Source: Symbioplanes lichenis
Lineage (GTDB): Bacteria > Actinomycetota > Actinomycetes > Mycobacteriales > Micromonosporaceae
NCBI RefSeq assembly: GCF_030709675.1
Contig: NZ_JAUZQD010000009.1
Coordinates: forward strand, 62,001-126,000
Reading direction: 5' to 3'
DNA: 64,000 bases
Part shown: positions 1-8,335 of the stretch, one piece after another
How positions within the stretch are numbered: position 1 is the first letter of the stretch
Layout: each line of letters opens with the position of its first letter
Program-made: the position numbers and the translations under genes
The notes under the pieces: generated by a model
The model's input: the letters and a program-made list of their open reading frames with translations, nothing else
The model's database searches: none
Told to the model about the DNA's origin: nothing

Positions 1-1
1 C

Positions 2-157
2 GGCGTCTTCACCGTCCCGGCCGGCACGATCTCCTTCGCCCCGGGCAGCTCGGGCTGGTCGGGCCGTGCGTGCTACGAGCTCTTCGCCCGCGGCGGCAAC
101 GCGGCCGAGCTCTTCGGCCACCCGGCCGCCGGCACCCCGGTCGAGATCCTCCCCTGA
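2..157 (+). CDS. C-terminal fragment of an unknown protein, cut by the window edge
   Basis: The open frame from base 2 to the TGA at 155-157 encodes the last 51 residues of a protein whose start lies outside the window. The tail reads as Gly/Ala/Pro-rich with short hydrophobic stretches (starting GVFTVPAGTISFAPG, ending PVEILP) and one cysteine. I do not recognise the family. GC-rich third positions match the neighbouring genes, so I take it as coding. It lies 105 bp upstream of the ECF sigma factor gene on the same strand. Confidence 0.5.
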   Translation, partial: GVFTVPAGTISFAPGSSGWSGRACYELFARGGNAAELFGHPAAGTPVEILP

Positions 158-262
158 GCACCGTCCACCCGGACCGCCCGGTGAACTGAGCGTGAACAAC
201 CACGCCGGGCGCAGCGGGCCGGGGCCTCCGGGCGTTCAAGGACGCGACGGAAGGGACCCCGG

Positions 263-733
263 ATGCGGTTCGACGATTTCATAGCGGCGCGACTACGGGC
301 GCTGCTGAGATACGCGACGGTGCTCTGCGGCGACAGGGCCGAGGCCGACGACCTGGTGCAGGAGGTGCTGACCCGCGCGCTGGTGAGGTGGAGACGGATC
401 GAGGGACTGGCCGAGCCGTACGCCTATGTGCGCGCCATGGTCACCAACGAGTTCCTGTCGCGGCGGCGCCGGCGGCGGTTCCGGCTGGTGCCGCTGGACC
501 AGCACGAGCAGGCGGCGCCCGCGGTGCCGGAGGGCGACCCGGAGCTGTGGGCCCGGCTGGCCACCCTTCCCCGGCAGCAGCGGGCGGTCGTGGTGCTGCG
601 GTTCTACGAGGACCTCGGCGACGAGGAGATAGCCGAGGTGCTCGGGTGCCGGACGAGCACGGTCCGGGCGTACGCGAGCCGCGCGCTCGCCACTCTGCGC
701 GTCACCCTGACCCGCGAAGGGATGTTGTCATGA
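263..733 (+). CDS. ECF sigma factor, SigE family
   Basis: This 156-residue protein has the two-domain layout of extracytoplasmic-function sigma factors. Region 2 (about residues 4-70) carries the promoter-melting and core-binding helix DRAEADDLVQEVLTRAL and a basic run RRRRRR. Region 4 (about 100-150) has LPRQQRAVVVLRFYEDLGD followed by a helix-turn-helix with TSTVRAYASRAL. The size and wording fit the actinomycete SigE subfamily. It would direct RNA polymerase to a small stress regulon. The ATG is preceded by a GGAAGGG ribosome-binding site. The stop codon overlaps the next gene's start (ATGA), so the two are translationally coupled. Confidence 0.9.
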   Translation: MRFDDFIAARLRALLRYATVLCGDRAEADDLVQEVLTRALVRWRRIEGLAEPYAYVRAMVTNEFLSRRRRRRFRLVPLDQHEQAAPAVPEGDPELWARLATLPRQQRAVVVLRFYEDLGDEEIAEVLGCRTSTVRAYASRALATLRVTLTREGMLS

Positions 734-1830
734 CCACGACCGACGAGCTGCGGCGCGCCCTCGACCGGGGCGCCGGGACCGCCTCCGACGGCGCGGGCAT
801 GGCCGACCGGGTCCGCGCCGGGGCCCACCGCATCCGCCGCCGGCGCCGGGTGACCGCGGTCGCCGTGAGCGCCTCTCTGGTACTGGCGGCGGGGCTGGCG
901 GTGACCCGGCTGCGCACCGAGCCCCCGGCGCCGCCGGCCGCCCCCGCCTATCGGGAGCCGGGCCGGCTGACCGTACGCCCGGCCGCCGGCTCGAAGTCCG
1001 TCTGGCAACAGGGGTTCGACGGCACGATGCAGTGGCTGATGCCGTCGGAGGACGGGACGAGGCGGGGTGACGTGGTGATCCGGGTCTTCGACCCGGGCTC
1101 GTACGACGCCACGGCATTGCGCAAGGGCGAGCGGGTCTCGGTCGGCGGGCAGCCCGCGTTCTGGGCCTACACGCCGGTCGAGGCCACGAACGGGCTCACC
1201 GGCGCGCGCGGAACCGTCATGGCGGCGACCGTGGGCTGGCAGGACGGATCCGGCGCCTGGGTGACCGTCGCCGATCGGAAAGCGGCGGACCGGACGGACG
1301 GGCTGGACGATCCGGCGGGGGTGCGGAAGGCCCTGATCGAGGCGGCCGGACAGGTGCGCCTCGGCCCGCCGCAGGGCCTGGGGGTGCCGGTGCACTTCCC
1401 GGCCGTCGCCGACGACCTGCCGATGACCTTCGCGGACATCACCCGGCAGCGGGGCAACCCGATCGCCCGGCTCGGCTTCGGCGCCGGCCCGGTGCCGGAC
1501 CTGAGCGTCGGTTTCGCCCGCGGTCCGGTGCCGGACGATCCGCTGGAGGTCACCGTGTGGACGGTCGGCAAGGTGAACTGGAAGGAGCTGACCGGCGATC
1601 CGGTCAACACCACCGTCGCCGACCGCCCGGCCCGCTACTACGAGCGGAACGACCACCTCGGCGTCCCCCCGGGCGGCAGTCTGCTGCTGATCGAGGCCGG
1701 CACGTGCGGGCTCGAGATCCTCGTCCGGGACCGGACGAGAATCACCCGCGCCGACCTGGAGACCATGCTCACCGGCGCGACGGTGGACGACTGCACGTCC
1801 ACCACGAGCTGGACCGAGCCGGTCAGCTGA
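730..1830 (+). CDS. Single-pass membrane protein, probable partner of the upstream sigma factor
   Basis: This 366-residue product starts at an ATG overlapping the sigma factor stop codon. Residues 1-40 form a short Arg-rich cytoplasmic segment, one transmembrane helix follows at about 41-60 (VTAVAVSASLVLAAGLAV), and roughly 300 residues lie outside the cell. The position immediately after an ECF sigma gene and the topology suggest an anti-sigma or sensor role, but no HxxxCxxC zinc anti-sigma motif is visible in the short cytoplasmic part, so the mechanism is open. The 3' end overlaps the convergent MFS gene by 8 bp. Confidence 0.6.
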   Translation: MTTTDELRRALDRGAGTASDGAGMADRVRAGAHRIRRRRRVTAVAVSASLVLAAGLAVTRLRTEPPAPPAAPAYREPGRLTVRPAAGSKSVWQQGFDGTMQWLMPSEDGTRRGDVVIRVFDPGSYDATALRKGERVSVGGQPAFWAYTPVEATNGLTGARGTVMAATVGWQDGSGAWVTVADRKAADRTDGLDDPAGVRKALIEAAGQVRLGPPQGLGVPVHFPAVADDLPMTFADITRQRGNPIARLGFGAGPVPDLSVGFARGPVPDDPLEVTVWTVGKVNWKELTGDPVNTTVADRPARYYERNDHLGVPPGGSLLLIEAGTCGLEILVRDRTRITRADLETMLTGATVDDCTSTTSWTEPVS

Positions 1831-3016
1831 GATCGCGGTGCGGGCGGTGCGTTCCGGCCAGGAGCGCCCCGCCCGCGATCGCCGCGATGCTGCCGGCGAC
1901 CAGCGGGGCCGCCGGCGCGACGCCGTCCACGAGCAGCCCGCCGCCGACCGCGCCCAGAGCGATCGCGATCTGGAAGACGGTCACGGTGAGCCCGCCCATC
2001 TGCTCGAGCCGCGCCGGCTCGGTGCGGGCGCCCCAGGTCTGCGCCGTCGTCGGCACGCCGCCGAAGCCGAAGCCCCACAGGGCGGCGGCGAGGAACAGCC
2101 CGGCCGTCCATCCGCCGATGACGACCATGGCGAGCATGCCGACGCCGAGCACCACGGGGAACACCAGAGCGGCCGCCCGCAGCGACCGGTCGGCGAGCAC
2201 GCCGCTGAGGGCGGTGCCCGCCACGTTGGCGATGCCGTAGACCAGCAGGAGCACGGCGAGCCCGTCGGCGTCGATGCCGGACACGCTCTCGGCGGCCGGG
2301 CGTACGTACGTGAAGCCGGTGAAGTGCCCCGCGACGAGCAGGAGGATCGCGGTCAGGCCGAGCAGCACGATGCCGGAGCGCAGGGTCGAGCCGAGGGCTC
2401 GCAGGCCGCCGGCGGTCTCGGGAACGACGCGGGGCAGGGTCGCCGCCTGGACGACGAGCGCGAGCACCGCGGCGCCGGCGCTGAGCAGGAAGACCGCCCG
2501 CCAGCCCCACAGCTCGCCGAGCCAGGTGCCCAGCGGGACGGCGGCGATGGTGGCGGCCGAGACGCCGGTGTTGACGACGGTCACGGCGCGGCCCAGGTGG
2601 CCGGCGGGCACGAGCCGGGCCGTCATCGCGATCGCCAGGGCCCAGAACCCGCCGAGCGCGGCCCCGAGCAGCAGGCGCGCGGCGAGCAGCACGCCCAGGT
2701 TCGGCGCCAGCGCCACCAGGATGTCGGAGACGACGGCGACCAGGGTGAGCCCCATCATCACCCGGCGGCGGTCGGCCCGGGGCACCACGACCGGCAGGAG
2801 CAGGCCGGCCAGACCGGCGCCGATCGCGGTGACCGTGACCGACTGGCCGACGGCGCCCTCGGACACACCGAAGTCGCCGGCGATGCGCGGGAGCAGACTG
2901 GCGGGCAGGAACTCGGCCATGACCAGCGCGAACACGCCGAGGCTCAGCGAGACGACACCGCCCCAGGAGGCCGGCCGGACGCTCTTGCCGGCGTCGGTGA
3001 TCAGGGTGTCCGCCAC
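1823..3016 (-). CDS. MFS efflux transporter (DHA1-type)
   Basis: This is a 397-residue polytopic membrane protein with about 12 hydrophobic segments. The N-terminal stretch LGVFALVMAEFLPASLLPRI and the following loop resemble DHA1 drug, arabinose or purine-nucleoside efflux permeases of the YdhP/NepI kind. The substrate cannot be told from sequence. The start is a GTG at 3016 with an AAGGAGG ribosome-binding site; longer open frame upstream runs through the operator region and is not used. It is divergent from a TetR gene, and two identical palindromes lie in the shared promoter region, so derepression by a TetR ligand is the likely control. Confidence 0.85.
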   Translation of the reverse strand: MADTLITDAGKSVRPASWGGVVSLSLGVFALVMAEFLPASLLPRIAGDFGVSEGAVGQSVTVTAIGAGLAGLLLPVVVPRADRRRVMMGLTLVAVVSDILVALAPNLGVLLAARLLLGAALGGFWALAIAMTARLVPAGHLGRAVTVVNTGVSAATIAAVPLGTWLGELWGWRAVFLLSAGAAVLALVVQAATLPRVVPETAGGLRALGSTLRSGIVLLGLTAILLLVAGHFTGFTYVRPAAESVSGIDADGLAVLLLVYGIANVAGTALSGVLADRSLRAAALVFPVVLGVGMLAMVVIGGWTAGLFLAAALWGFGFGGVPTTAQTWGARTEPARLEQMGGLTVTVFQIAIALGAVGGGLLVDGVAPAAPLVAGSIAAIAGGALLAGTHRPHRDLS

Positions 3017-3025
3017 AAGGCCTCC

Positions 3026-3079
3026 TTTTGTACTGATCAGTTGCGCCAACACCGTAACAGGTTTTGTACTGATCAGTTG
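3026..3079. promoter_or_regulatory. Two identical operators between MFS and TetR genes
   Basis: The 18-mer TTTTGTACTGATCAGTTG occurs exactly twice, at 3026-3043 and 3062-3079, spaced 36 bp start to start. Each copy holds the perfect 10-bp palindrome ACTGATCAGT (3032-3041 and 3068-3077). The first lies about 10 bp upstream of the MFS start codon, next to its ribosome-binding site. The second is upstream of the TetR promoter. The arrangement is the usual one for a TetR repressor that controls itself and a divergent exporter. Binding is inferred. Confidence 0.8.
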
Positions 3080-3109
3080 GTGAGCCGGATCACCATGTGT
3101 ACCGAGCGG

Positions 3110-3115
3110 TAGACT
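3110..3115 (+). promoter_or_regulatory. -10 element, probably giving a leaderless TetR mRNA
   Basis: The hexamer TAGACT ends 6 bp before the ATG at 3122. A transcript starting about 7 nt after it would begin at or next to the start codon, and no Shine-Dalgarno sequence is visible. This fits the leaderless mRNAs that are frequent in actinobacteria. No good -35 box is seen at 17 bp. Confidence 0.5.
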
Positions 3116-3121
3116 GGGCCG

Positions 3122-3727
3122 ATGAGCGCGACACCCGCCGTCGGACGGCCCCGGGCCTTCGACGAGGAGGCGGTGCTGGACCGGGCGGCGGAGGTCTTCT
3201 GGCGGCACGGCTACGACGGCGCGTCGCTGAGCGCTCTCACCAGCGCGATGGGCATCAACCGGCCGAGCCTCTACTCGACGTTCGGCAGCAAGGAGCAGCT
3301 GTTCCGGCGCGCGTTCGCCCGCTATCACGAGGAGAAGCTGGCCGACACCCGCGCCGCCCTCGACCGGCCCACGGCCTACGCGGCCGTGCGGGCCTATCTG
3401 TGTGTCAGCGCCGACGGGCTCACGGCGGGGAACCAGCCGCCGGGGTGCCTCTCCATCCAGGGCGGGCTGGCCTGCGCGCCCGGGAACGCGGGCATCTCCG
3501 ACGTCCTGGCCGCCGGGCGGGCCGGCACGGAGGCCGCGCTCGAGGAGCGGCTGGCGCGCGCGGTCCGGGAGGGAGACCTGCCGGAAGATACGGACATCTC
3601 GGGGCTGGCGCGATTCGTGATGGCGCTCAGCGAGGGGCACGCCGTGCACGCCGCCGCGGGGGCGAGCCGCGAGGAGTTGCAGGCGTCCATCGACATGGCG
3701 ATGCGCGCGGTCCCCTTGCGGCCCTGA
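3122..3727 (+). CDS. TetR/AcrR family transcriptional regulator
   Basis: The 201-residue protein has a TetR helix-turn-helix in residues about 10-58 (VLDRAAEVFWRHGYDGAS, then GINRPSLYSTFGSKEQLF). The C-terminal ligand domain carries PPGCLSIQGGL, seen in TetR proteins that govern small-molecule efflux. It is divergent from the MFS exporter gene with two identical palindromes between them, so it most likely represses both. An open frame extends upstream but passes through the operators. The chosen ATG at 3122 sits directly after a -10-like hexamer. A strong hairpin follows the stop codon. Confidence 0.88.
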   Translation: MSATPAVGRPRAFDEEAVLDRAAEVFWRHGYDGASLSALTSAMGINRPSLYSTFGSKEQLFRRAFARYHEEKLADTRAALDRPTAYAAVRAYLCVSADGLTAGNQPPGCLSIQGGLACAPGNAGISDVLAAGRAGTEAALEERLARAVREGDLPEDTDISGLARFVMALSEGHAVHAAAGASREELQASIDMAMRAVPLRP

Positions 3728-3753
3728 AAGGGGCGCCCGCCCGGGCGCCCCTT
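3728..3753. terminator. Bidirectional hairpin terminator between TetR and pheT
   Basis: A perfect 11-bp inverted repeat (AAGGGGCGCCC at 3728-3738 and its complement at 3743-3753) with a GCCC loop fills the 30-bp gap between two convergent genes. It reads equally from both sides. T-tracts are minimal, as usual in high-GC actinobacteria. Confidence 0.8.
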
Positions 3754-3757
3754 GGGG

Positions 3758-6226
3758 TCAGCCGCGCAGAGTGGCTCCGGTCCGCGAAGCGGCCAGCGCC
3801 ACGGCCGCGTCGCGCGCCGCCACGGCTTCTTCGACCTTCAGCGTACGGTCGGCCGCCCGGAACGTGAGCTTGTAGGCGAGACTCTTCACGCCCTCGCCCA
3901 GCTGCTCCGACGCGTACACGTCGAAGAGCCGGACCGACTCGAGCAGGTCTCCCGCACCGGCGGTCAGGGCGGCCTCGACGTCGGCCGCCGGGACCTCCGT
4001 GCGGACGACCAGCGCGACGTCGATCAGCGCCGGCGGGTACGTGGAGATGGCCGGCGCCTGCGTGACCGGGGTCGCCGGCAGCCGGTCCAGATCGATCTCC
4101 ATGGCGACCGTGCGCCTCGGCAGCTCGAGGGCTTCGAGCACGGCCGGGTGCAGCTCGCCCGCGTGGCCCACCGGGTTGCCGTCGACGAGGATCTCGGCGC
4201 AGCGGCCCGGATGCCAGGGCGCGTACTCGGCGGCCCGCACCGAGACGCGGTCCGCGGAGAGTCCGGCCGCCGCGATCGCCACGCGGGCCGACTGGACGGC
4301 GTCGGACCAGGTGGCCGGGCGGCCGTCGCCCCACCAGCCGGCCGGGGCCGCGTCGCCGGTCTGGACCGTGGCGAGGTGCCACGGCTGCTCCGGGACGATG
4401 GCGTTGGCCGCCTGCCAGTCCTCGTCGGACGGGCCGTGGTCGACGCCGAGCTGCGGCGGGGCCGTGGCGGTCAGGTGCGGCAGGAAGACCGTGCCGGTCT
4501 CGTAGAGGGCGAGGTCGCGCTCGCCCCGGCCGAGGTTGCGCTTGAGCGTGGCCAGCAGGGGCGGCAGCAGCGACGTGCGCAGCAGCGGCTCCTCCTCGGA
4601 CAGCGGGTTGGTCAGCCGGACCGCGCTGCGCCGGGGGTCGGCCGGCTCGAGCCCGAACGCGTCCGCGGCGCCCGGGGCGACGAACGGGTAGGACAGCACC
4701 TCGACGTAGCCGTTCTCCGCCATGGCCCGCCCGACCGAGCGGCGGCGCAGCTGGGCCGGGGTGAGGCTGCCCCCGCCGAGGACCGGCGGCAGGACGGCCG
4801 GGATGGCGTCGAAGCCGCCGAGCCGGGCCACCTCCTCGACCAGGTCGATCGGCGCCACGAGGTCGGGCCGCCACGAGGGCGGTGTGACGTCGAGGGCACT
4901 GGTGACCGTGCAGCCGATGCGGCTCAGGATCTCCGCGACCTGCTCCGGCGAGTACGGGACACCGATGCGCCGCGTCGCCAGGTCCGGCGGCAGGGTGATC
5001 ACCGCGGGCGGCGTCACGTGGTTGAGGTCGAGGATCCGCTCGTCCACCGTGCCGCCGGCGTGCGTGGTCAGCAGCTCGACCGCGCGGTCCAGGGCGACCA
5101 GCGGCAGTTGCGGGTCGACGCCACGCTCCCAGCGCTTCGCGGCCTCGCTGAACAGCTTGTGCCGGCGGGCCGTGCGCCCGACCATGACCGGGTCCCAGTG
5201 GGCGGCCTCGAGCAGCACGTCCACGGTGCCCGGCTGGACCTCGCTGGTCTCGCCGCCCATGACCGCGGCGAGCGAGATCGGGCCCGACTCGTCGCAGATG
5301 ACCATGTCCTCGGCGTCGAGCACGCGGGCCACGCCGTCCAGGGTGGTCAGCTTCTCGCCCGGGTGGGCCCGGCGCACGACCAGCCCGCCCTTGAGCAGGT
5401 TGAGGTCGAACGCGTGCATGGGCTGCCCGAGCTCGATCATCACGTAGTTGGTGATGTCGACGGCGAGCGAGATCGTGCGGATGCCCGCGGTGAGCAGCCG
5501 GCGCTGCATCCACTCCGGCGACGGCGCCGACGGGTCGATGCCGCGCACCACCCGGGCCGCGAACCGGTCGCAGCCCACGGTGTCGTCGAGGCGGACCTCG
5601 TACGGGACCAGCTCGGTCGCCGCGGACCGGGCGGGCCGGCCGGGATCGGTGTAGGCGGCGTCGTACGCGTGGGACAGCTCGCGGGCGATGCCGCGCACGC
5701 TCATCTCGTAGCCCCGGTCGGGCGTGATCTCGACCTCGACGATCGTGTCGTCGAGCCCCACGAGCGGGCGCGCGTCGGTGCCCGGCGAGGCCGACTCGGG
5801 CGGCAGCACGATGATGCCGTCGTGGTCGCCGGAGAGCCCCAGCTCGGCCGCCGAGCAGATCATGCCGTTGGACGGCTTGCCGTAGGTCTTGCGCGCGCCG
5901 ATGTGGAAGCCGCCGGGCAGCTCGCCGCCGGGCAGGATCACCACGACCAGGTCGCCGACCGCGAAGTTGCGCGCCCCGCACACGATCTCCTGCGCCGCCG
6001 GGTTGCCGACGTCGACGTGGCAGAAGCGGATCGGCTTCTTGAAGCCGGTCAGCTCCTCGATCTCCAGCACGCGCCCGACGACCAGGCCGCCCTTGACGGT
6101 GGCGCCCTGGTCGACGATCGACTCGACCTCGATGCCGAGATCCACCAGCTTGCGTTCCAGGTCGGCCGGGTCGAGACCGGCCGGGAGCTCCACGTACTCG
6201 CGGAGCCAGGACAGGGAGAGCTTCAT
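3758..6226 (-). CDS. pheT: Phenylalanyl-tRNA synthetase beta subunit
   Basis: An 822-residue protein of normal length for bacterial PheT. It begins MKLSLSWLREYVELP, has the tRNA-binding OB domain at about 40-150, the B3/B4 editing module, B5, and a C-terminal anticodon-binding (FDX-ACB) domain ending near residue 820. With PheS it forms the alpha2-beta2 enzyme that charges tRNA-Phe in the cytoplasm and edits Tyr-tRNA-Phe. It starts 5 bp after the pheS stop codon and is cotranscribed with it. Confidence 0.97.
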   Translation of the reverse strand: MKLSLSWLREYVELPAGLDPADLERKLVDLGIEVESIVDQGATVKGGLVVGRVLEIEELTGFKKPIRFCHVDVGNPAAQEIVCGARNFAVGDLVVVILPGGELPGGFHIGARKTYGKPSNGMICSAAELGLSGDHDGIIVLPPESASPGTDARPLVGLDDTIVEVEITPDRGYEMSVRGIARELSHAYDAAYTDPGRPARSAATELVPYEVRLDDTVGCDRFAARVVRGIDPSAPSPEWMQRRLLTAGIRTISLAVDITNYVMIELGQPMHAFDLNLLKGGLVVRRAHPGEKLTTLDGVARVLDAEDMVICDESGPISLAAVMGGETSEVQPGTVDVLLEAAHWDPVMVGRTARRHKLFSEAAKRWERGVDPQLPLVALDRAVELLTTHAGGTVDERILDLNHVTPPAVITLPPDLATRRIGVPYSPEQVAEILSRIGCTVTSALDVTPPSWRPDLVAPIDLVEEVARLGGFDAIPAVLPPVLGGGSLTPAQLRRRSVGRAMAENGYVEVLSYPFVAPGAADAFGLEPADPRRSAVRLTNPLSEEEPLLRTSLLPPLLATLKRNLGRGERDLALYETGTVFLPHLTATAPPQLGVDHGPSDEDWQAANAIVPEQPWHLATVQTGDAAPAGWWGDGRPATWSDAVQSARVAIAAAGLSADRVSVRAAEYAPWHPGRCAEILVDGNPVGHAGELHPAVLEALELPRRTVAMEIDLDRLPATPVTQAPAISTYPPALIDVALVVRTEVPAADVEAALTAGAGDLLESVRLFDVYASEQLGEGVKSLAYKLTFRAADRTLKVEEAVAARDAAVALAASRTGATLRG

Positions 6227-6231
6227 CTTCC

Positions 6232-7293
6232 TCAGACCGCCATACCGAAGTTGCGGGTGAACCGGGCGTCACCCTCCACCATGTCGCGCATGTCGCTCAC
6301 GCCGTTGCGGAACATCAGCGTGCGCTCCACGCCGATGCCGAACGCGAAGCCGGAGTAGCGCTCGGGGTCGATCCCGCACGCCGTCAGGACGCGCGGGTTG
6401 ACCATGCCGCAGCCGCCCCACTCGACCCAGCGCGGGCCGTCGCGGTGCTCGGCGAACCACACGTCGAACTCGGCGGACGGCTCGGTGAAGGGGAAGTAGT
6501 GCGGGCGCCAGCGGGTGCGGGCGTCCGGGCCGAACATCGCCTTGGCGAAGTGGTCGAGCGTGCCCTTGAGGTGGGCCATCGTGATGCCCTCGTCGACGAC
6601 CAGGCCCTCGATCTGGTGGAAGACCGGGGTGTGCGTCGCGTCGAGCTCGTCGGTGCGGTAGGTCCGGCCCGGGCTGACCACGTGGATCGGCAGCTCGCCG
6701 CTGAGCATCGTGCGCACCTGGCCGGGCGACGTGTGCGTGCGCATGACCAGGCCGGGCAGGTCCACGTAGAACGTGTCCATCAGCCCGCGCGCCGGGTGGT
6801 CGGGGCCGATGTTGAGCGCGTCGAAGTTGGCCCACTCGAGCTCGAGCTCGGGCCCGTCGACGATCGAGTAGCCCATGCCGACGAACAGGTCGCCCATGTG
6901 CTCCATGAGCGTGGTCAGCGGGTGCCGGGCGCCGCGCGGGGCGCGGTCCCACGGCAGGGTCACGTCGACGCGCTCCTCGACCAGCACCCGGGCGGCGCGC
7001 TCGCGCTCCAGCTCGGCGTGGCGGGCGTCGAAGGCGGCCTGCACGGCCTGGCGCGCGATGTTGACGCGCTTGCCGGCGTCGGACTTCGCGGCGGGCGGCA
7101 GCGAGCCGATCTCCCGCCGGGCCAGCGACACCGGCGAACGGTCGCCGAGGTGCGCGGGCTTCAGCGCGCCGAGCGCGTCGAGGTCCTTCGCCTCCCCGAA
7201 CGCCTTCTCGGCGTCGGCGACGGCGGTCTCGAGCGCTTCGGGCGCCAGCAGGGCGGCCTGCTTCGGATCGTACGGATCGTTGCGGTAGGACAT
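6232..7293 (-). CDS. pheS: Phenylalanyl-tRNA synthetase alpha subunit
   Basis: The 353-residue protein has an N-terminal coiled-coil tRNA-binding arm (about 1-95) and a class II synthetase core. Motif 2 is recognisable as HTSPGQVRTM...GRTYR with FHQIEGLVVDEG, and motif 3 as GFAFGIGVERTLM near the C-terminus. It carries the Phe-AMP active site of PheST. It is the first gene of the pheST pair. The preceding 147 bp hold a -10-like TAGACT and a five-codon open frame. No T-box leader is visible. Confidence 0.97.
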   Translation of the reverse strand: MSYRNDPYDPKQAALLAPEALETAVADAEKAFGEAKDLDALGALKPAHLGDRSPVSLARREIGSLPPAAKSDAGKRVNIARQAVQAAFDARHAELERERAARVLVEERVDVTLPWDRAPRGARHPLTTLMEHMGDLFVGMGYSIVDGPELELEWANFDALNIGPDHPARGLMDTFYVDLPGLVMRTHTSPGQVRTMLSGELPIHVVSPGRTYRTDELDATHTPVFHQIEGLVVDEGITMAHLKGTLDHFAKAMFGPDARTRWRPHYFPFTEPSAEFDVWFAEHRDGPRWVEWGGCGMVNPRVLTACGIDPERYSGFAFGIGVERTLMFRNGVSDMRDMVEGDARFTRNFGMAV

Positions 7294-7309
7294 GGTCGGG
7301 CGAACTCCC

Positions 7310-7338
7310 TCACACCGGATGAGCCATGCGGCAGTCTA
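7310..7338 (-). promoter_or_regulatory. Possible pheS promoter with five-codon upstream ORF
   Basis: On the minus strand TAGACT (7338-7333) is followed 5 nt later by ATG GCT CAT CCG GTG TGA (7327-7310, MAHPV). Its stop codon abuts the GGGAG that could serve as the pheS ribosome-binding site. The tiny frame has no Phe codons, so a classic phenylalanine attenuator is not supported. Chance occurrence is quite possible. Confidence 0.3.
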
Positions 7339-7439
7339 CGGAGGCGCGGCTGGGCCGTAGCCCGCCGGTCAGGGAAGTTCGCGCTCAGGAGTCAGTCAGC
7401 GCACGGACCCGCGACCAGCGGGCCGGGTAAACAGCTGAC

Positions 7440-8222
7440 TCATGATCCACTCCTAGGAGAGCGTTGCGCTCGGGCTGAAGCATACAAGCAGACCGCTGCG
7501 GCGGCCGACAGATTAAGGCTCTCGGCGCCCCCGTAGATCGGCACCCTGACCCTTTTGTCGGCCTTTTTCAGCACTTCGTCGGGCAGCCCGTGCGCCTCGG
7601 ACCCGAACACCCACGCCGTCGGCCCGGCCAGCGTGCCGTCGTCGATCAGCTCGTCGAGGTCCGTCTCGCCGTAGCCGCTGGTGGCCAGAACGGTCAGTCC
7701 AGGCGTCGCCAAGGAGAGGGGCGCGCGGACAATGTCCACGTTGAACAGGCTGCCGGCCGAGGAGCGGACACACTTCCCGTTGTACGGGTCCACGGCGTCC
7801 CCGGCGAAGATGACGGTCGTGGCCCCGGCGGCATCCGCGGTGCGCAGGATCGTGCCCGCGTTGCCCGGATCGCGGATCTCGGCGAGCACCGCCACCAGTC
7901 GCGGCTCCTTGGCCAGCGCCTCGGGCAACGGCACGTCGACCTGCTCGCACACGGCCACGAGACCCTGGGGCTGCACGGTCTCGGCGAGGGCGGCAAGTGC
8001 CTCCTCGGTGACCGGGGAGACGACGGGCGCCTGCAGTGCGAGGTCGCCGTGCTTGGTGAGGGCTTCGTCCGTACCGAAAAGGTCGAGAACCACCCCCGCG
8101 GCGAGGGCGGACCGCACGGCCTGGGGTCCCTCGGCCAGGAAGCGACCGGCCTTGTCGCGGTCGCGGCGGCGCTGCAGACGCTTGGCGGCGACGACGCGCG
8201 GGGTGCGGGGGGTGAAGCTCAC
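7440..8222 (-). CDS. SpoU/TrmH-family RNA 2'-O-methyltransferase
   Basis: This 260-residue protein has the three SPOUT motifs: AEIRDPGNAGTILRTA (about residues 114-129), AWVFGSEAHGLP (about 212-223) and PIYGGAESLNLSAAAAVCLYA near the C-terminus, which together form the knotted SAM-binding fold. The N-terminal region (AAKRLQRRRDRDKAGRFLAEG) matches the RNA substrate-binding domain of TsnR/RlmB-like rRNA methyltransferases. The exact nucleotide target is not deducible. Its position between rplT and pheS is typical of actinobacteria. A strong terminator separates it from rplT. Confidence 0.9.
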   Translation of the reverse strand: MSFTPRTPRVVAAKRLQRRRDRDKAGRFLAEGPQAVRSALAAGVVLDLFGTDEALTKHGDLALQAPVVSPVTEEALAALAETVQPQGLVAVCEQVDVPLPEALAKEPRLVAVLAEIRDPGNAGTILRTADAAGATTVIFAGDAVDPYNGKCVRSSAGSLFNVDIVRAPLSLATPGLTVLATSGYGETDLDELIDDGTLAGPTAWVFGSEAHGLPDEVLKKADKRVRVPIYGGAESLNLSAAAAVCLYASARAQRSPRSGS

Positions 8223-8243
8223 CAGGCCTCCGGAGGCTCAGCT

Positions 8244-8269
8244 CGTCGCCCGCAGGACCGCGGGCGACG
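8244..8269 (-). terminator. Hairpin just upstream of the SpoU gene
   Basis: CGTCGCCCGC (8244-8253) pairs perfectly with GCGGGCGACG (8260-8269) around an AGGACC loop. It lies 15 bp past the stronger rplT terminator and 21 bp before the methyltransferase start codon. It may be a second terminator or a 5'-leader hairpin. Confidence 0.45.
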
Positions 8270-8284
8270 ACGGCGGAACAAGCG

Positions 8285-8314
8285 AAGCGCCTCCCGGCGA
8301 ACCGGGAGGCGCTT
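8285..8314 (-). terminator. Terminator of the infC-rpmI-rplT operon
   Basis: A 13-bp perfect stem (AAGCGCCTCCCGG at 8285-8297 with its complement at 8302-8314) and a CGAA tetraloop lies 21 bp after the rplT stop codon on the minus strand. Confidence 0.85.
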
Positions 8315-8335
8315 GCGAAACGTGCGGTGCGTTAA

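Noticed and set aside
604..1656. 350-residue minus-strand ORF opposite the sigma/membrane-protein pair
   Set aside because: It overlaps both plus-strand genes; the ECF sigma factor is clear and coupled to the next gene, so this is an antisense shadow.
7294..7439. T-box leader before pheS
   Set aside because: No T-box consensus or specifier stem is visible in the 146-bp gap.
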